62,221 nucleotides of DNA from a virus: the IMG/VR virus record IMGVR_UViG_3300008120_000047, positions 1 through 62,221 of that record; one strand, given 5' to 3'. Positions within the stretch are counted from its first letter, which is position 1. The number at the start of each line of letters is the position of its first letter. This document shows positions 1 to 6,684 of this stretch, in pieces. The position numbers and the translations under genes were made by a program. The notes below the pieces were generated by a model. That model saw only the letters and a program-made list of their open reading frames with translations. It was not told the DNA's origin and did no database searches.

Positions 1-114
1 GAAAGGAATCCAAGGATTCGAACTCCCGCCTGAGACGGGGTACATGGTCAGCTACAAGCTGACTGAAGACCGAGATTTCTTGGTCATCGAAATCGATGAC
101 GACCAAAACATGAC
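1..114. repeat. Terminal direct repeat, left copy
   Basis: Bases 1-114 are identical to 62108-62221. The reading frame of the gene at the right end (start 62022) continues without interruption into the gene at the left end (stop 415), so the two ends are one locus. This is either an assembly overlap from a circular or circularly permuted genome, or a genuine short terminal redundancy. The unit length is about 62,107 bp. Confidence 0.95.
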
Positions 115-415
115 CAGAACTTGGGCAGGGAACCTGTTCGACGTGCTGTGGCATCACGCAGATTACAGGCTCATTGACGTGATGTTAGACCAGGAGTTCA
201 TTGACGGGTACTACAACCTGTTCAGCGACAACGAAGCGGAGTCCCGTAAGATTGCCATGGATGTAGAATACATCGGGGCTTGGGTTGAGGACGGAAACTT
301 AATCGGAGATTACAGCAAGCACTTCGACACGTTAGGTGATGCGATTGCATTCGGGAAAGCGAACGAGCAAGCGGCCATCTACGACCTCGCAAACAAGACC
401 TCCATCTATCTCTAA
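2..415 (+). CDS. Hypothetical early protein, 3' part of a gene that starts at 62022
   Basis: The first complete in-frame codon is at position 2; the true start lies at 62022 across the terminal repeat, giving a 166-residue protein. The ATG at 44 is an internal methionine, not the start. The protein is acidic, with no signal peptide or membrane segment. The middle is rich in Asp/Glu and aromatic residues (DQNMTRTWAG, VEYIGAWVEDG), as in many small phage accessory proteins. I do not recognise the family. It is the last gene of the first early cluster: a palindrome overlapping its stop codon and a promoter follow directly. Confidence 0.8.
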   Translation, partial: KGIQGFELPPETGYMVSYKLTEDRDFLVIEIDDDQNMTRTWAGNLFDVLWHHADYRLIDVMLDQEFIDGYYNLFSDNEAESRKIAMDVEYIGAWVEDGNLIGDYSKHFDTLGDAIAFGKANEQAAIYDLANKTSIYL

Positions 416-426
416 CCTAAAGGTTA
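413..426. promoter_or_regulatory. Palindromic operator-like site next to early promoter
   Basis: TAACCT-AA-AGGTTA is a perfect 6-bp inverted repeat overlapping the stop codon of the preceding gene and followed by an A-tract. It ends 10 nt before the TTTG -33 box of the promoter at 437-469. The same palindrome, with TT in the centre, sits at the same distance before the promoter at 61398-61430. The T-run needed for a terminator is absent on either strand, so an operator or UP-like element fits better (inference). Confidence 0.5.
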
Positions 427-436
427 AAAAAATAAA

Positions 437-469
437 TTTGGAAATGTCGAACTCATCGCCGTATCTTTG
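437..469 (+). promoter_or_regulatory. Bacteroidota-type early promoter
   Basis: TTTG (437-440), a 21-nt spacer, then TATCTTTG (462-469) matches the Bacteroidota primary-sigma consensus (TTTG, 19-21 nt, TAnnTTTG). It should start transcripts near 475, just before the gene at 492. The A-rich stretch 426-436 may act as an UP element. It is nearly the same sequence as the promoter at 61398-61430. Confidence 0.8.
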
Positions 470-491
470 CGGTGTCAATCAATCGAAACAC

Positions 492-788
492 ATGGACAAC
501 ATCACAACACCCCGCTACCCCCGTCAATGCTCCGTCACAGGACGTGGCATGTACGACGGATACTGCATCGACAACGGCATGTACTATGCTTCCGATGTCA
601 GCTCCTTAGCCATCATCCTCCGTGACAAGTACGGGTTCCGCGAAATCACAGACGCAGACCTCACGTTACCCATGACGGACAGCCTTCAGGCTATCCTCGA
701 CGACACCTACGAGGACGAGCTGTGGTACTACACCGAGTGGTCGGACGACGACGAGCCAAACTACGACGAAATTGAACTTGAATTCTGA
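492..788 (+). CDS. Hypothetical early protein with CSVTGRGM motif, 98 aa
   Basis: I chose the ATG at 492 because the promoter ends at 469, and an upstream ATG at 336 would lie inside the preceding gene. The N-terminal part has CSVTGRGMYDGYCI, a Cys-flanked motif, followed by a predicted helical stretch and a very acidic tail with YYTEWSDDDE. Small proteins of this pattern occur in Bacteroidota and their phages, but I know of no function. It is the first gene of a tightly packed early operon; the next gene starts 14 nt after its stop. Confidence 0.75.
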   Translation: MDNITTPRYPRQCSVTGRGMYDGYCIDNGMYYASDVSSLAIILRDKYGFREITDADLTLPMTDSLQAILDDTYEDELWYYTEWSDDDEPNYDEIELEF

Positions 789-801
789 ATCACATCACGT
801 C

Positions 802-1059
802 ATGAGCAACGACATCGAACAGACCTACCTGCGCCTTAGAGAGACGGAGGAGTACTACTACAACAGGTACGAAGAGTGCTTGGCAAAAATCGACTATTAC
901 ACATCCAAAGGATGGCCTAACAAGCACGTTCGAGAGGACTTATACGACTGGCTTAAGTTCTATTCGGGAGCGGCCATCAGCAGAGCTGAAGACATCGCCG
1001 ACATGGAAGCAGAGAACCCTGAATTAGCAAATATCAAAATCAATCACATCACGTTATGA
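802..1059 (+). CDS. Hypothetical early protein, 85 aa
   Basis: The start is at 802 rather than the upstream in-frame ATG at 772, because 802 is preceded by the leader ATCACATCACGTC that recurs before other early genes (1056, 61646, 62022). The protein is acidic, Tyr- and Glu-rich and helical (LRETEEYYYNRYEECLAKIDYY, shown in part), with likely coiled-coil character. No family recognised. The stop overlaps the next ATG (ATGA), suggesting translational coupling. Confidence 0.75.
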   Translation: MSNDIEQTYLRLRETEEYYYNRYEECLAKIDYYTSKGWPNKHVREDLYDWLKFYSGAAISRAEDIADMEAENPELANIKINHITL

Positions 1060-1271
1060 CACGACACGAACTTGAAACCGCAATTTGCGGAGCAATCATG
1101 CGAGGCGAAGCGGCCTACATGTACATGACCCACGAAGAGACACGTTCCTACGGAACAGCGGTCACACTCCCCTCACCTCAGACGTCAGGCACATACACAC
1201 AACAGCGTACCTACGCCATGCTTGAGGCACGGAAGTTGGCCGATGAACTTCAGAAAGTGAACTGGTTATGA
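1056..1271 (+). CDS. Hypothetical early protein, 71 aa
   Basis: The start overlaps the stop of the preceding gene by 4 nt (ATGA) and the stop overlaps the next start in the same way. The leader ATCACATCACGTT precedes the ATG. It has an N-terminal helix (HELETAICGAIMRGEAAYMYM), a Pro/Ser/Thr linker and a C-terminal helix. I do not recognise it. Confidence 0.7.
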   Translation: MTRHELETAICGAIMRGEAAYMYMTHEETRSYGTAVTLPSPQTSGTYTQQRTYAMLEARKLADELQKVNWL

Positions 1272-1399
1272 GAAAGTTAACGTACATCAACCCCGTATCT
1301 GAGCGAATCATGCGCTCACTTGAGGAGCGCATCGACTTCCACAACGATGAGTTGCGCCGACTGAATCGAGAGCTAACGAAGTTAATCGAAGAACTATGA
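1268..1399 (+). CDS. Small coiled-coil protein, 43 aa
   Basis: This short gene is bounded on both sides by 4-nt ATGA overlaps, which is the main support. The 43-residue product is almost entirely helical and charged, with the heptad-like stretch LEERIDFHNDELRRLNREL (residues about 18-36), so a small coiled coil is likely. Function unknown; possibly an anti-host or regulatory peptide. Confidence 0.6.
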   Translation: MRKLTYINPVSERIMRSLEERIDFHNDELRRLNRELTKLIEEL

Positions 1400-1596
1400 G
1401 ATACACCTTTGACCCCTACGTCCTGAACGTCAGGTACGACACGACCTGTGACGAGACAGGAAAGATCATCCGCAAGGGTGATGAAGCAGTCCGATTCCCC
1501 AATACAGGGCACATCTTCTGCCTCGAAAGCAACACCTACCGTGACTACCTGTCACGACTCCACGATATGCGTCTCGAAGACGCAATGTTCAACTGA
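1396..1596 (+). CDS. Hypothetical protein with Cys/His residues, 66 aa
   Basis: It starts in an ATGA overlap with the preceding gene. The product has one Cys near residue 18 (TTCDETGKIIRKGDE) and HIFC near residue 40, a spacing compatible with a small beta-rich metal site, but two Cys and one His are not enough to call a zinc finger. Its C-terminal half is helical and acidic. No family recognised. Confidence 0.7.
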   Translation: MRYTFDPYVLNVRYDTTCDETGKIIRKGDEAVRFPNTGHIFCLESNTYRDYLSRLHDMRLEDAMFN

Positions 1597-1634
1597 TTCC
1601 CTCTCAAAACACAAACCCTTTTAATTCATTTACA

Positions 1635-1988
1635 ATGAAAAACTTTTTTGTTCTCCCCCTGTTCGTCGCTTTCAGCGTAGCTGTTTCTGCTCAAACCTTC
1701 ACCGCAAAGACCTCTTCGGGTGGTGGATTCGATGTCACCTCAGGTGTCGAAACGAAAGACGTCTTCGAGCTTGATGGCAAGACCTTCCCTGTACGTCAGA
1801 CGAACAACGGGTCACGCTATGTGACTGCCACCAGCAAGTCAGGCAATCCGTATGCCGTTTGGTTGGGCCAACCGACTGAAAACGAGTTCGAAGGCCGCAC
1901 GGTTTACGTCACGAAGAACGGGTCGTTCTGTGTCTACATCATCGGAAGCAACGGCTTCCCGTATGCAAAGTGGTTGGACAAGAACTGA
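1635..1988 (+). CDS. Secreted or periplasmic beta-rich protein, 117 aa
   Basis: Residues 1-19 form a clear Sec signal peptide (MKNFF, hydrophobic core, VSAQ), cleavage expected after Ala-19. The mature part looks like an all-beta fold with two related segments, SKSGNPYAVWLG and SNGFPYAKWLD, each after a short strand, so it may hold an internal duplication. The leader CACAAACCCTTTTAATTCATTT matches the leader of the ERF gene at 8559 almost base for base. An early secreted phage protein suggests surface modification or superinfection exclusion (inference). Confidence 0.8.
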   Translation: MKNFFVLPLFVAFSVAVSAQTFTAKTSSGGGFDVTSGVETKDVFELDGKTFPVRQTNNGSRYVTATSKSGNPYAVWLGQPTENEFEGRTVYVTKNGSFCVYIIGSNGFPYAKWLDKN

Positions 1989-2016
1989 CCTAACTCATTG
2001 GTGAACAGCCACCAAA

Positions 2017-2089
2017 GCCGCATTAGCTCAGAGGCCAGAGCAGCTGATTTGTACTCAGCGGGTCGGGGGTTCGAATCCCTCATGCGGCT
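2017..2089 (+). tRNA. tRNA-Thr (anticodon TGT)
   Basis: A full cloverleaf folds by eye: acceptor GCCGCAT/ATGCGGC, D-stem GCTC/GAGC, anticodon stem GCTGA/TCAGC with loop TTTGTAC, and T-arm GGGGG/CCCTC with loop TTCGAAT. The anticodon TGT reads ACA. No CCA is encoded. It lies in the early operon between the secreted protein and a membrane microprotein. Confidence 0.95.
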
Positions 2090-2095
2090 CACATC

Positions 2096-2173
2096 ATGAA
2101 ACAAGCAGTTGACTTTTTAATTGCTATTGCAATAATCCTAATTTTTGTTTATCTAATCACAAAAAAACCATGA
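2096..2173 (+). CDS. Single-pass membrane microprotein, 25 aa
   Basis: ATG at 2096 opens a 25-codon frame ending in an ATGA overlap with the gene at 2170. After MKQAVD comes one hydrophobic segment (FLIAIAIILIFVYLI) ending in KKP, a typical N-out or N-in single transmembrane peptide. The overlap and the resemblance to the microproteins at 4984 and 9955 support expression. It could modulate a host membrane protein; nothing more can be said. Confidence 0.5.
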   Translation: MKQAVDFLIAIAIILIFVYLITKKP

Positions 2174-2472
2174 AAATCACATCACACCTCGAGCACGGCC
2201 ACGACCATGAAGAGGTCGAAGTCATCTCAATCAAGTACGTCGACGTAGTTTTCGAGCGAGACGAAGAAACAGCATACCAAACTGTTTTGTCCAATTGGGT
2301 TGTGGAAACCATATACAGGCATGGCAATTTCTACGAAGAAACCGTGACGCTAATTCGGGCAAGCGTAATTCACCGTGACTCAAGAGAGAAGCTGTGCAAA
2401 GCCGAACTCTCCGAAGAGGAAGAGGAAAAAATCAAAGATTACATCTCGAACATAGAAATCATGTACCCATGA
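2170..2472 (+). CDS. Hypothetical acidic protein, 100 aa
   Basis: The frame starts in an ATGA overlap and ends in an ATGA overlap with the next gene. It opens with a His/Glu-rich segment (HLEHGHDHEEVEV, residues 5-17) that could bind a metal, followed by beta-strands and an acidic helix (SEEEEEKIKDYI). No family recognised. Confidence 0.7.
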   Translation: MKITSHLEHGHDHEEVEVISIKYVDVVFERDEETAYQTVLSNWVVETIYRHGNFYEETVTLIRASVIHRDSREKLCKAELSEEEEEKIKDYISNIEIMYP

Positions 2473-2882
2473 GCAACATCAAGCTACGATTCCACCTCGC
2501 CCAAGGGCCGAACTTCAAGCATTGGCAGTTGAAAGTAGACGAGGCCGTTTCTTACTACAACCCCGACAACACATCATTCACGATGCAAGACGTGACGCTC
2601 GTCAATAACAAGTCCACGGCACGCAAGATCCACGAAGGCGCGAACAAGACGGTGTGCGCATGGCTTCGACCGAAGCAGGTTCAGGTTAATAGCCTGAATC
2701 TCAATGACCTAAACCAAGCCTTCGATTCCATGCTGGACATGAGGAAAGAGGGCACGTTAGTTCAGGTCATGTACAACCCACGTGAGTTCCCACACTGGGT
2801 AGACAACAGCGGGAACAACTTGGATGGACGCACCCTCCGCAAGGCCATGACCATCGGGAAGCTCATCTACGCTATCATTTAA
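2469..2882 (+). CDS. Hypothetical early protein, 137 aa
   Basis: I chose the ATG at 2469 because it overlaps the preceding stop (ATGA); an upstream in-frame ATG at 2394 lies inside that gene. The product looks like a mixed alpha/beta cytosolic protein with a repeated pattern of Asn-rich turns (KVDEAVSYYNPDNTSF; VDNSGNNLDGRTLRKA). It is the last gene before the promoter at 2922. No family recognised. Confidence 0.75.
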   Translation: MSNIKLRFHLAQGPNFKHWQLKVDEAVSYYNPDNTSFTMQDVTLVNNKSTARKIHEGANKTVCAWLRPKQVQVNSLNLNDLNQAFDSMLDMRKEGTLVQVMYNPREFPHWVDNSGNNLDGRTLRKAMTIGKLIYAII

Positions 2883-2921
2883 TCAGTCCTACGAAGTAGG
2901 GAAAAATAGTTGCTTGAAACC

Positions 2922-2952
2922 TTGGAAATGTGGAAACAACGGCATATCTTTG
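2922..2952 (+). promoter_or_regulatory. Early promoter upstream of tRNA-Ile
   Basis: TTG (2922-2924), a 20-nt spacer and TATCTTTG (2945-2952). The region after -33, TTGGAAATGTGGAA, closely matches the promoters at 437 (TTTGGAAATGTCGAA) and 61398 (TTTGGATTTGTGGAA), so similarity goes beyond the consensus boxes. Transcription would begin at about 2957-2960, right where the stem enclosing tRNA-Ile starts. Confidence 0.7.
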
Positions 2953-2960
2953 CCGAAGTT

Positions 2961-3104
2961 CGTTGAAAGACAGAGTCCTGCACCTCTACGTTATGAAAGG
3001 TGCACCAACATGGGGGCGTAGCTCAGTTGGTTAGAGCAGGATTCTTATACAATCAAGGCCGTAGGTTCAAGTCCTACCGCCCCTACAAGGACGGTCTTTC
3101 AACG
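2961..3104 (+). ncRNA. tRNA precursor with enclosing processing stem
   Basis: CGTTGAAAGAC (2961-2971) is perfectly complementary to GTCTTTCAACG (3094-3104), and GTCC (2975-2978) pairs with GGAC (3089-3092) across a small internal loop. Inside lie a 7-bp hairpin, TGCACCT/AGGTGCA (2979-3004), and the tRNA-Ile. The layout resembles rRNA/tRNA processing stems cut by RNase III. It begins within about 10 nt of the predicted transcription start. Confidence 0.6.
3012..3085 (+). tRNA. tRNA-Ile (anticodon TAT)
   Basis: Acceptor GGGGGCG/CGCCCCT, D-stem GCTC/GAGC, anticodon stem GGATT/AATCA (outer pair mismatched) with loop CTTATAC, T-arm GTAGG/CCTAC with loop TTCAAGT. The anticodon TAT reads AUA directly, unlike the usual bacterial lysidine-modified CAT tRNA. 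AUA codons are visibly frequent in the minus-strand late genes. No CCA is encoded. Confidence 0.9.
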
Positions 3105-3211
3105 CCCCTCACCCCCTGCCCTGCGTGAATGTCGATCCCGTATCGTTGAGTGGTGTCACTCTTAGCGTATGGGTGGGGGGCTTACGAGGTCAAACAAAAA
3201 AATTAAATAGA

Positions 3212-3439
3212 ATGAACAGGTATAAAGAGATGTATTATGAGCAGAACAAGTCACGTGATGCTAACGGAATGATGCAAGAAGAGCTTGATTTCCTGTTCGA
3301 CTTGATTCACCCGTATCAACACTGGATCAAAGCGCATGACACCACAGCAAGCGTGAAGAGATACTTCCGAAATCGATACAGCAACGACATCAACAATTAC
3401 GTAAAGCCTCAGATAGCGGACATAACCCCTGAGTTTTGA
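3212..3439 (+). CDS. Hypothetical helical protein, 75 aa
   Basis: The ATG at 3212 is chosen over a GTG at 3125 because it follows an A/T-rich leader (AAAAAAATTAAATAGA) and the upstream residues look non-coding. The protein is highly helical and polar (NRYKEMYYEQNKSRD; FLFDLIHPYQHWIKAHD). I do not recognise it. Confidence 0.65.
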   Translation: MNRYKEMYYEQNKSRDANGMMQEELDFLFDLIHPYQHWIKAHDTTASVKRYFRNRYSNDINNYVKPQIADITPEF

Positions 3440-3453
3440 ACCTTTAATCAGCC

Positions 3454-3735
3454 ATGAACAACATCGGAAAAAACAACTTTGAGTTCACTGGAATTCAAGC
3501 AGGAACTAAAGTACTTGTTAGTCGAGATGAGGAGGAATGGCAAGAACGCATCTTCCTGACATCCATCCAAGGTGCATGGTATCCTTATATCTGTGTGGCT
3601 ATAGACTATGAAGATGACTACCTACATGGAAAACCATTTGAAGTAAACACTTGGTTTGACCTAAAGGAAATCCAAGGTGAAAAGACCATTGTGCTACCCC
3701 CGTTACACTTTTCAGGACATTCAAATGCGGTTTGA
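3454..3735 (+). CDS. Hypothetical protein, 93 aa
   Basis: ATG at 3454 follows an A/T-rich spacer after the previous gene. The predicted protein is beta-rich with aromatic residues (EWQERIFLTSIQGAWYPYI) and an acidic DYEDDY segment, compatible with a small SH3- or OB-like fold, but no family is recognised. Base composition is lower in GC than that of the genes before 2900. Confidence 0.7.
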   Translation: MNNIGKNNFEFTGIQAGTKVLVSRDEEEWQERIFLTSIQGAWYPYICVAIDYEDDYLHGKPFEVNTWFDLKEIQGEKTIVLPPLHFSGHSNAV

Positions 3736-3767
3736 CATCACTTTTCAGGACTTAAAACAAAGACAAG

Positions 3768-4001
3768 ATGGCTAGGAAAATTGAGTATAGGGTTGTTCAA
3801 GAGGCAACCCGCCCTCCGTACTACTCGCTTGAGTACTTATGCTTTGATGATAAGGGCGAATTTATTGTGAAGGGCGAACCCCTTCTCTTAGGAAGGAGTC
3901 TTAAGGAATTACGAGATACATTAGTAAAGATGATAGAAGCAATAGACGCGGTAGTCATGGATGAAATTAAGACAGGTCAAATTGCACCCGATAGGTTGTA
4001 A
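3768..4001 (+). CDS. Hypothetical protein, 77 aa
   Basis: A short alpha/beta protein: an N-terminal beta-hairpin (KIEYRVVQEA; YYSLEYLCFDDKGEF) and a C-terminal amphipathic helix (SLKELRDTLVKMIEAIDAVV). The pattern resembles small phage proteins that carry a two-stranded sheet and a helix; function unknown. Confidence 0.7.
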   Translation: MARKIEYRVVQEATRPPYYSLEYLCFDDKGEFIVKGEPLLLGRSLKELRDTLVKMIEAIDAVVMDEIKTGQIAPDRL

Positions 4002-4031
4002 AAACACCCTATTATTTACAACGAATACCCG

Positions 4032-4292
4032 ATGAGGTATAAGCCTAAACACCCAGCAAAAACAAGTCAAATGAAACCAGAACTCATGTCCGCAAGCTTC
4101 ACCTTTGGACAAGAAGGTAACACCGAAGGAACGACGAGTGAGTACGAAGAGATTACCATCGAATATCAGAATCCGTTTGATCTTCATCATGGGTTCTTCG
4201 TATTACGAACCACTGGCTGGTCTATTGACAACGCAGCAGAACTTGCAGAACTCTTGGATAGGATTATAAAAGTAGACACCAAAGAGAAATAA
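4032..4292 (+). CDS. Hypothetical protein, 86 aa
   Basis: The frame opens at 4032; in-frame ATGs at 4071 and 4086 are alternative starts and the N-terminal residues before them (KPKHPAKTSQ) are low in conserved character. The C-terminal half (WSIDNAAELAELLDRII) is helical and resembles the end of the preceding protein, so the two could share a fold. No family recognised. Confidence 0.65.
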   Translation: MRYKPKHPAKTSQMKPELMSASFTFGQEGNTEGTTSEYEEITIEYQNPFDLHHGFFVLRTTGWSIDNAAELAELLDRIIKVDTKEK

Positions 4293-4294
4293 CA

Positions 4295-4468
4295 ATGAAC
4301 GAACAGCAACTGATTTCGCTTGCCGAGACAGGCAACGACGAGAAAGCCAACGAAGCTATGGCTATCCTACGCAAGGATTACGACCCTACCTATGTGTGGT
4401 GCGCTGACTGCGATTACCTTGTGGTGAAAGAGAAAGATTGCTGTAACAACAAAACCAAAGAGAAATGA
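4295..4468 (+). CDS. Small Cys-containing protein, 57 aa
   Basis: ATG at 4295 lies 3 nt after the preceding stop, and the stop overlaps the next ATG (ATGA). The second half has WCADC and DCC (residues about 37-52), a four-Cys arrangement (C-x2-C, then CC) that could bind zinc like a short ribbon. The N-terminal half is an acidic helix. Function unknown. Confidence 0.6.
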   Translation: MNEQQLISLAETGNDEKANEAMAILRKDYDPTYVWCADCDYLVVKEKDCCNNKTKEK

Positions 4469-4665
4469 AAATAACTCTTGAGGATTACCACCACACTTGC
4501 GCAGATGGGTGCTGTCATACCTACGGTTATGACCTTTTTGTTGACGGCAACAAAATCGGCAGCTTCGAAGACGAAGACGTACACCGATTGATTGAACTGC
4601 TAAACGTATGGTTTAATCGTTTGCCCAAAGAAGCTGGGATGACAAAACCTGACTGGTGCTGGTGA
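4465..4665 (+). CDS. Small CADGCC-motif protein, 66 aa
   Basis: Contains TCADGCCHTYGYDLFVDG near the N-terminus followed by an acidic helix (DEDVHRLIELL). The C-x-DGCC-x3-G pattern recurs in many small phage proteins of unknown function. It starts in an ATGA overlap with the preceding gene. The gene ends just before a direct repeat and a strong hairpin (4689-4722). Confidence 0.7.
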   Translation: MKITLEDYHHTCADGCCHTYGYDLFVDGNKIGSFEDEDVHRLIELLNVWFNRLPKEAGMTKPDWCW

Positions 4666-4688
4666 CTATTAACTCTAGCTGGTGACTA

Positions 4689-4722
4689 TTCCACAGAGGG
4701 AAATGCGTTTCCTTCTGTGGAA
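4689..4722 (+). promoter_or_regulatory. Strong hairpin after direct repeat
   Basis: TTCCACAGAGGGAAA (4689-4703) pairs with TTTCCTTCTGTGGAA (4708-4722) through 15 bp with one G-T pair and a TGCG tetraloop. It is preceded by a 13-bp direct repeat GCTGGTGACTATT, one copy overlapping the end of the preceding gene. No T-run follows on the plus strand, so an mRNA processing, stabilising or regulatory hairpin is more likely than an intrinsic terminator. Confidence 0.6.
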
Positions 4723-4753
4723 ATAACTAACTAATTAACAAGCAGATAAAAAC

Positions 4754-4987
4754 ATGAAAGTAACAATGGAATTTGAACTCCCTGAACAGGAACCTGAGTT
4801 CAATCGTGCGGTGAACGGAGCTAAGATGGCACTGATGATTCACGACTTGATAGAAGGCCTACGAGTACGATACAAGCACAAGGATGATATGTCTGATGAC
4901 GCACGAGAAGAATGTCTATACACCCGCGAAAAAATTGGACAGATGTTAGATGATTACGGGCTGTCGTTTTTGTACAACAACGAATGA
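4754..4987 (+). CDS. Hypothetical acidic helical protein, 77 aa
   Basis: Helical, acidic protein (FNRAVNGAKMALMIHDLIEGLR; AREECLYTREKIGQMLDDYG). The pattern of two helices with a C-terminal tail resembles small phage proteins of unknown function. The stop overlaps the next start by 4 nt (ATGA). Confidence 0.7.
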   Translation: MKVTMEFELPEQEPEFNRAVNGAKMALMIHDLIEGLRVRYKHKDDMSDDAREECLYTREKIGQMLDDYGLSFLYNNE

Positions 4988-5106
4988 TACACCCCTTCTA
5001 CGAGTCATCCCTATGGATCATCACCATCCTTGGATGGGCCATCACAATCACAAACAACATCGAATTGCGAGAGCAACTAATTGAATTTAAGAAAAATGAA
5101 GATTAA
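4984..5106 (+). CDS. Single-pass membrane microprotein, 40 aa
   Basis: Starts in an ATGA overlap with the preceding gene and overlaps the next start. Residues 8-25 (SSLWIITILGWAITITNN) form one transmembrane segment; the tail is charged and helical (ELREQLIEFKKNED). Together with the peptides at 2096 and 9955 it makes a small class of coupled membrane microproteins in the early operon. Confidence 0.55.
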   Translation: MIHPFYESSLWIITILGWAITITNNIELREQLIEFKKNED

Positions 5107-5710
5107 CGAAGTAACCAAAAACGCAGAAGTTCGTAAGCAACTTCGCCGCAACCTGAAGCATTGGTATTCACAGGCCACTGTTGAGGATAAGTACGAGGGC
5201 CAACGGTGGTACACCGAGGCAAGTCAGTTCGCCTCGTTTCTCTCAGAGAAATACGGGGTGACCAAAGAGATTGCGGCTGGCGTAGTGAGTGCGCTTTCAC
5301 CTAACAACAAGTGGAAGCGAAACAAGATTGACGCAGAACTCGTTCTCTCAGCTTGCGCTGCTGGTATGTCTCCTGATGCAGTCAGCGTATGCACTTTCAA
5401 CGCAAACAAAAAGCGAGCGTTTCAGATTGCCGTAGGCAACTTCAGGATTCTGAAGTCATCCCCAAAGACGTATGCCTTTGCAAGGAACGTAGGAGAAGAT
5501 GACCCATCACACGTCACCATAGATCGGTGGCACATCCGAGCATGTCAGACCACGAGCAAATCACCTATTCAAGTGCAGGAGTCAATCACCTCCAAGCAAT
5601 ACAGCGTAATCGAACAAGAGACCATCAAGGTAGCTAACGAGTTTGGCATCAAGCCACACGAATTTCAAGCCACCATATGGGTATGCATTAAGAATCACTG
5701 GAACCGATAG
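5096..5710 (+). CDS. Conserved phage protein of unknown function (DUF7178-like), 204 aa
   Basis: I chose the ATG at 5096; a TTG at 5081 is in frame but lies in the upstream microprotein. The sequence contains RWYTEASQFASFLSE and AAGVVSALSPNNKWKRN, then THVTIDRWHIRA-like residues near 145 (HVTIDRWHIR). This order, an aromatic helix, an A-x-LSP-x3-W-x2-N motif and a T-x-D-R-x motif, is that of a phage and bacterial family of unknown function that I associate with DUF7178. The helical layout hints at DNA binding, but that is not established. Confidence 0.65.
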   Translation: MKINEVTKNAEVRKQLRRNLKHWYSQATVEDKYEGQRWYTEASQFASFLSEKYGVTKEIAAGVVSALSPNNKWKRNKIDAELVLSACAAGMSPDAVSVCTFNANKKRAFQIAVGNFRILKSSPKTYAFARNVGEDDPSHVTIDRWHIRACQTTSKSPIQVQESITSKQYSVIEQETIKVANEFGIKPHEFQATIWVCIKNHWNR

Positions 5711-5732
5711 GCTCCAAAAAACTATCAATCAA

Positions 5733-5807
5733 ATGATTATCTCGCTTTACATAAAGCTTTTTCTAACTTCAATCGGATTTCATCCAAACTTCACACAATA
5801 CCTTTAA
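5733..5807 (+). CDS. Possible hydrophobic microprotein, 24 aa
   Basis: A 24-codon frame with a hydrophobic start (MIISLYIKLFLTSIGF) ends inside the A/T-rich leader of the DUF932 gene, exactly as the microprotein at 9955 ends inside the leader of the gene at 10052. There is no start-codon overlap to support translation, so this is a weak call. Confidence 0.25.
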   Translation: MIISLYIKLFLTSIGFHPNFTQYL

Positions 5808-5812
5808 TCGTT

Positions 5813-6679
5813 ATGGAAAATCAATTTCAATCCCTCGACTGGACTGTCGAGAAGCGCCCTCTTCAACTCGCAGATGGAACCGAGACTCCGTTCTATGCGG
5901 TGGTTCGCAGCGACAACGACGATGTGTTCGCCTCTGTCAAGAAGGGCTACACCCTGTTTCAGAACAGCCAAATGATTAATCTCGTGAACGCCGTGTCAAG
6001 CCATGCTAATGCACCCGTACACAGGGCTGGCGTACTGGATGGTGGCCGCAAGGTGTTTGTTCAACTAAAGTCACCCATGCAGATCAACGGCATCGGAGAG
6101 AACAACGACCGAGTGGACTTCTACACCACATGTATCAACTCACATGACGGGACAACCGCCTTGTCATGGGGCAACTCAAGCCTTACGATTAGCTGCTCAA
6201 ACACATTCTTTCAGACAGTCAAACGTCTCAAAGACCAAGGCCGTGCGAAGCACACTCAGCGGTCCATCGAGGAGGTGCTTGGCATGATCGACAGCAGCAA
6301 GAAGATGCTTGAGGCGGTTAACCTGAGCGCTGAGATGACTGCCGACAAGATGGTCGCTATGTCGAAGAAATCGGTAAGCCAAGATCAAATCAACAAGTTC
6401 ATCGCCGCTATGGTTGACGTTGACTTCGCTCGACCAACTCAAGACATCAACGCCAAGAAGTTCAACCGAGCTAACGCCCTGCGTGATGCGGTATGGGCCG
6501 AGATGAATGAGAAGGGCCGTAGCGCTTGGGGTATGTTCAACGGCGTAACCAAGTTCACCACTCACCTCAGTGGCAACAATGCCGCTCGGCGAGAATCAAG
6601 CAAGATGGTCGGCAGCCACACTATGCTCGACAACAAAGCGTTCGAGCTTGCGTTTAACCTGTCGGGAGCAAAACTTTAA
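5813..6679 (+). CDS. DUF932 family phage/plasmid protein
   Basis: The 288-residue product has the features of the DUF932 (LGT_TIGR03299) family found in phages and plasmids: SFYAVVR-type N-terminus (TPFYAVVRSDN), a central KVFVQLKSP strand, TTCINSHDGTTAL and TISCSNTF motifs around residues 100-130, and a helical C-terminus. The molecular function of the family is not established; its genes usually sit near replication or recombination genes, as here. ATG at 5813 follows an ACCTTTAATCGTT leader. It is the longest protein of the left early cluster. Confidence 0.85.
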   Translation: MENQFQSLDWTVEKRPLQLADGTETPFYAVVRSDNDDVFASVKKGYTLFQNSQMINLVNAVSSHANAPVHRAGVLDGGRKVFVQLKSPMQINGIGENNDRVDFYTTCINSHDGTTALSWGNSSLTISCSNTFFQTVKRLKDQGRAKHTQRSIEEVLGMIDSSKKMLEAVNLSAEMTADKMVAMSKKSVSQDQINKFIAAMVDVDFARPTQDINAKKFNRANALRDAVWAEMNEKGRSAWGMFNGVTKFTTHLSGNNAARRESSKMVGSHTMLDNKAFELAFNLSGAKL

Positions 6680-6684
6680 TCGCC

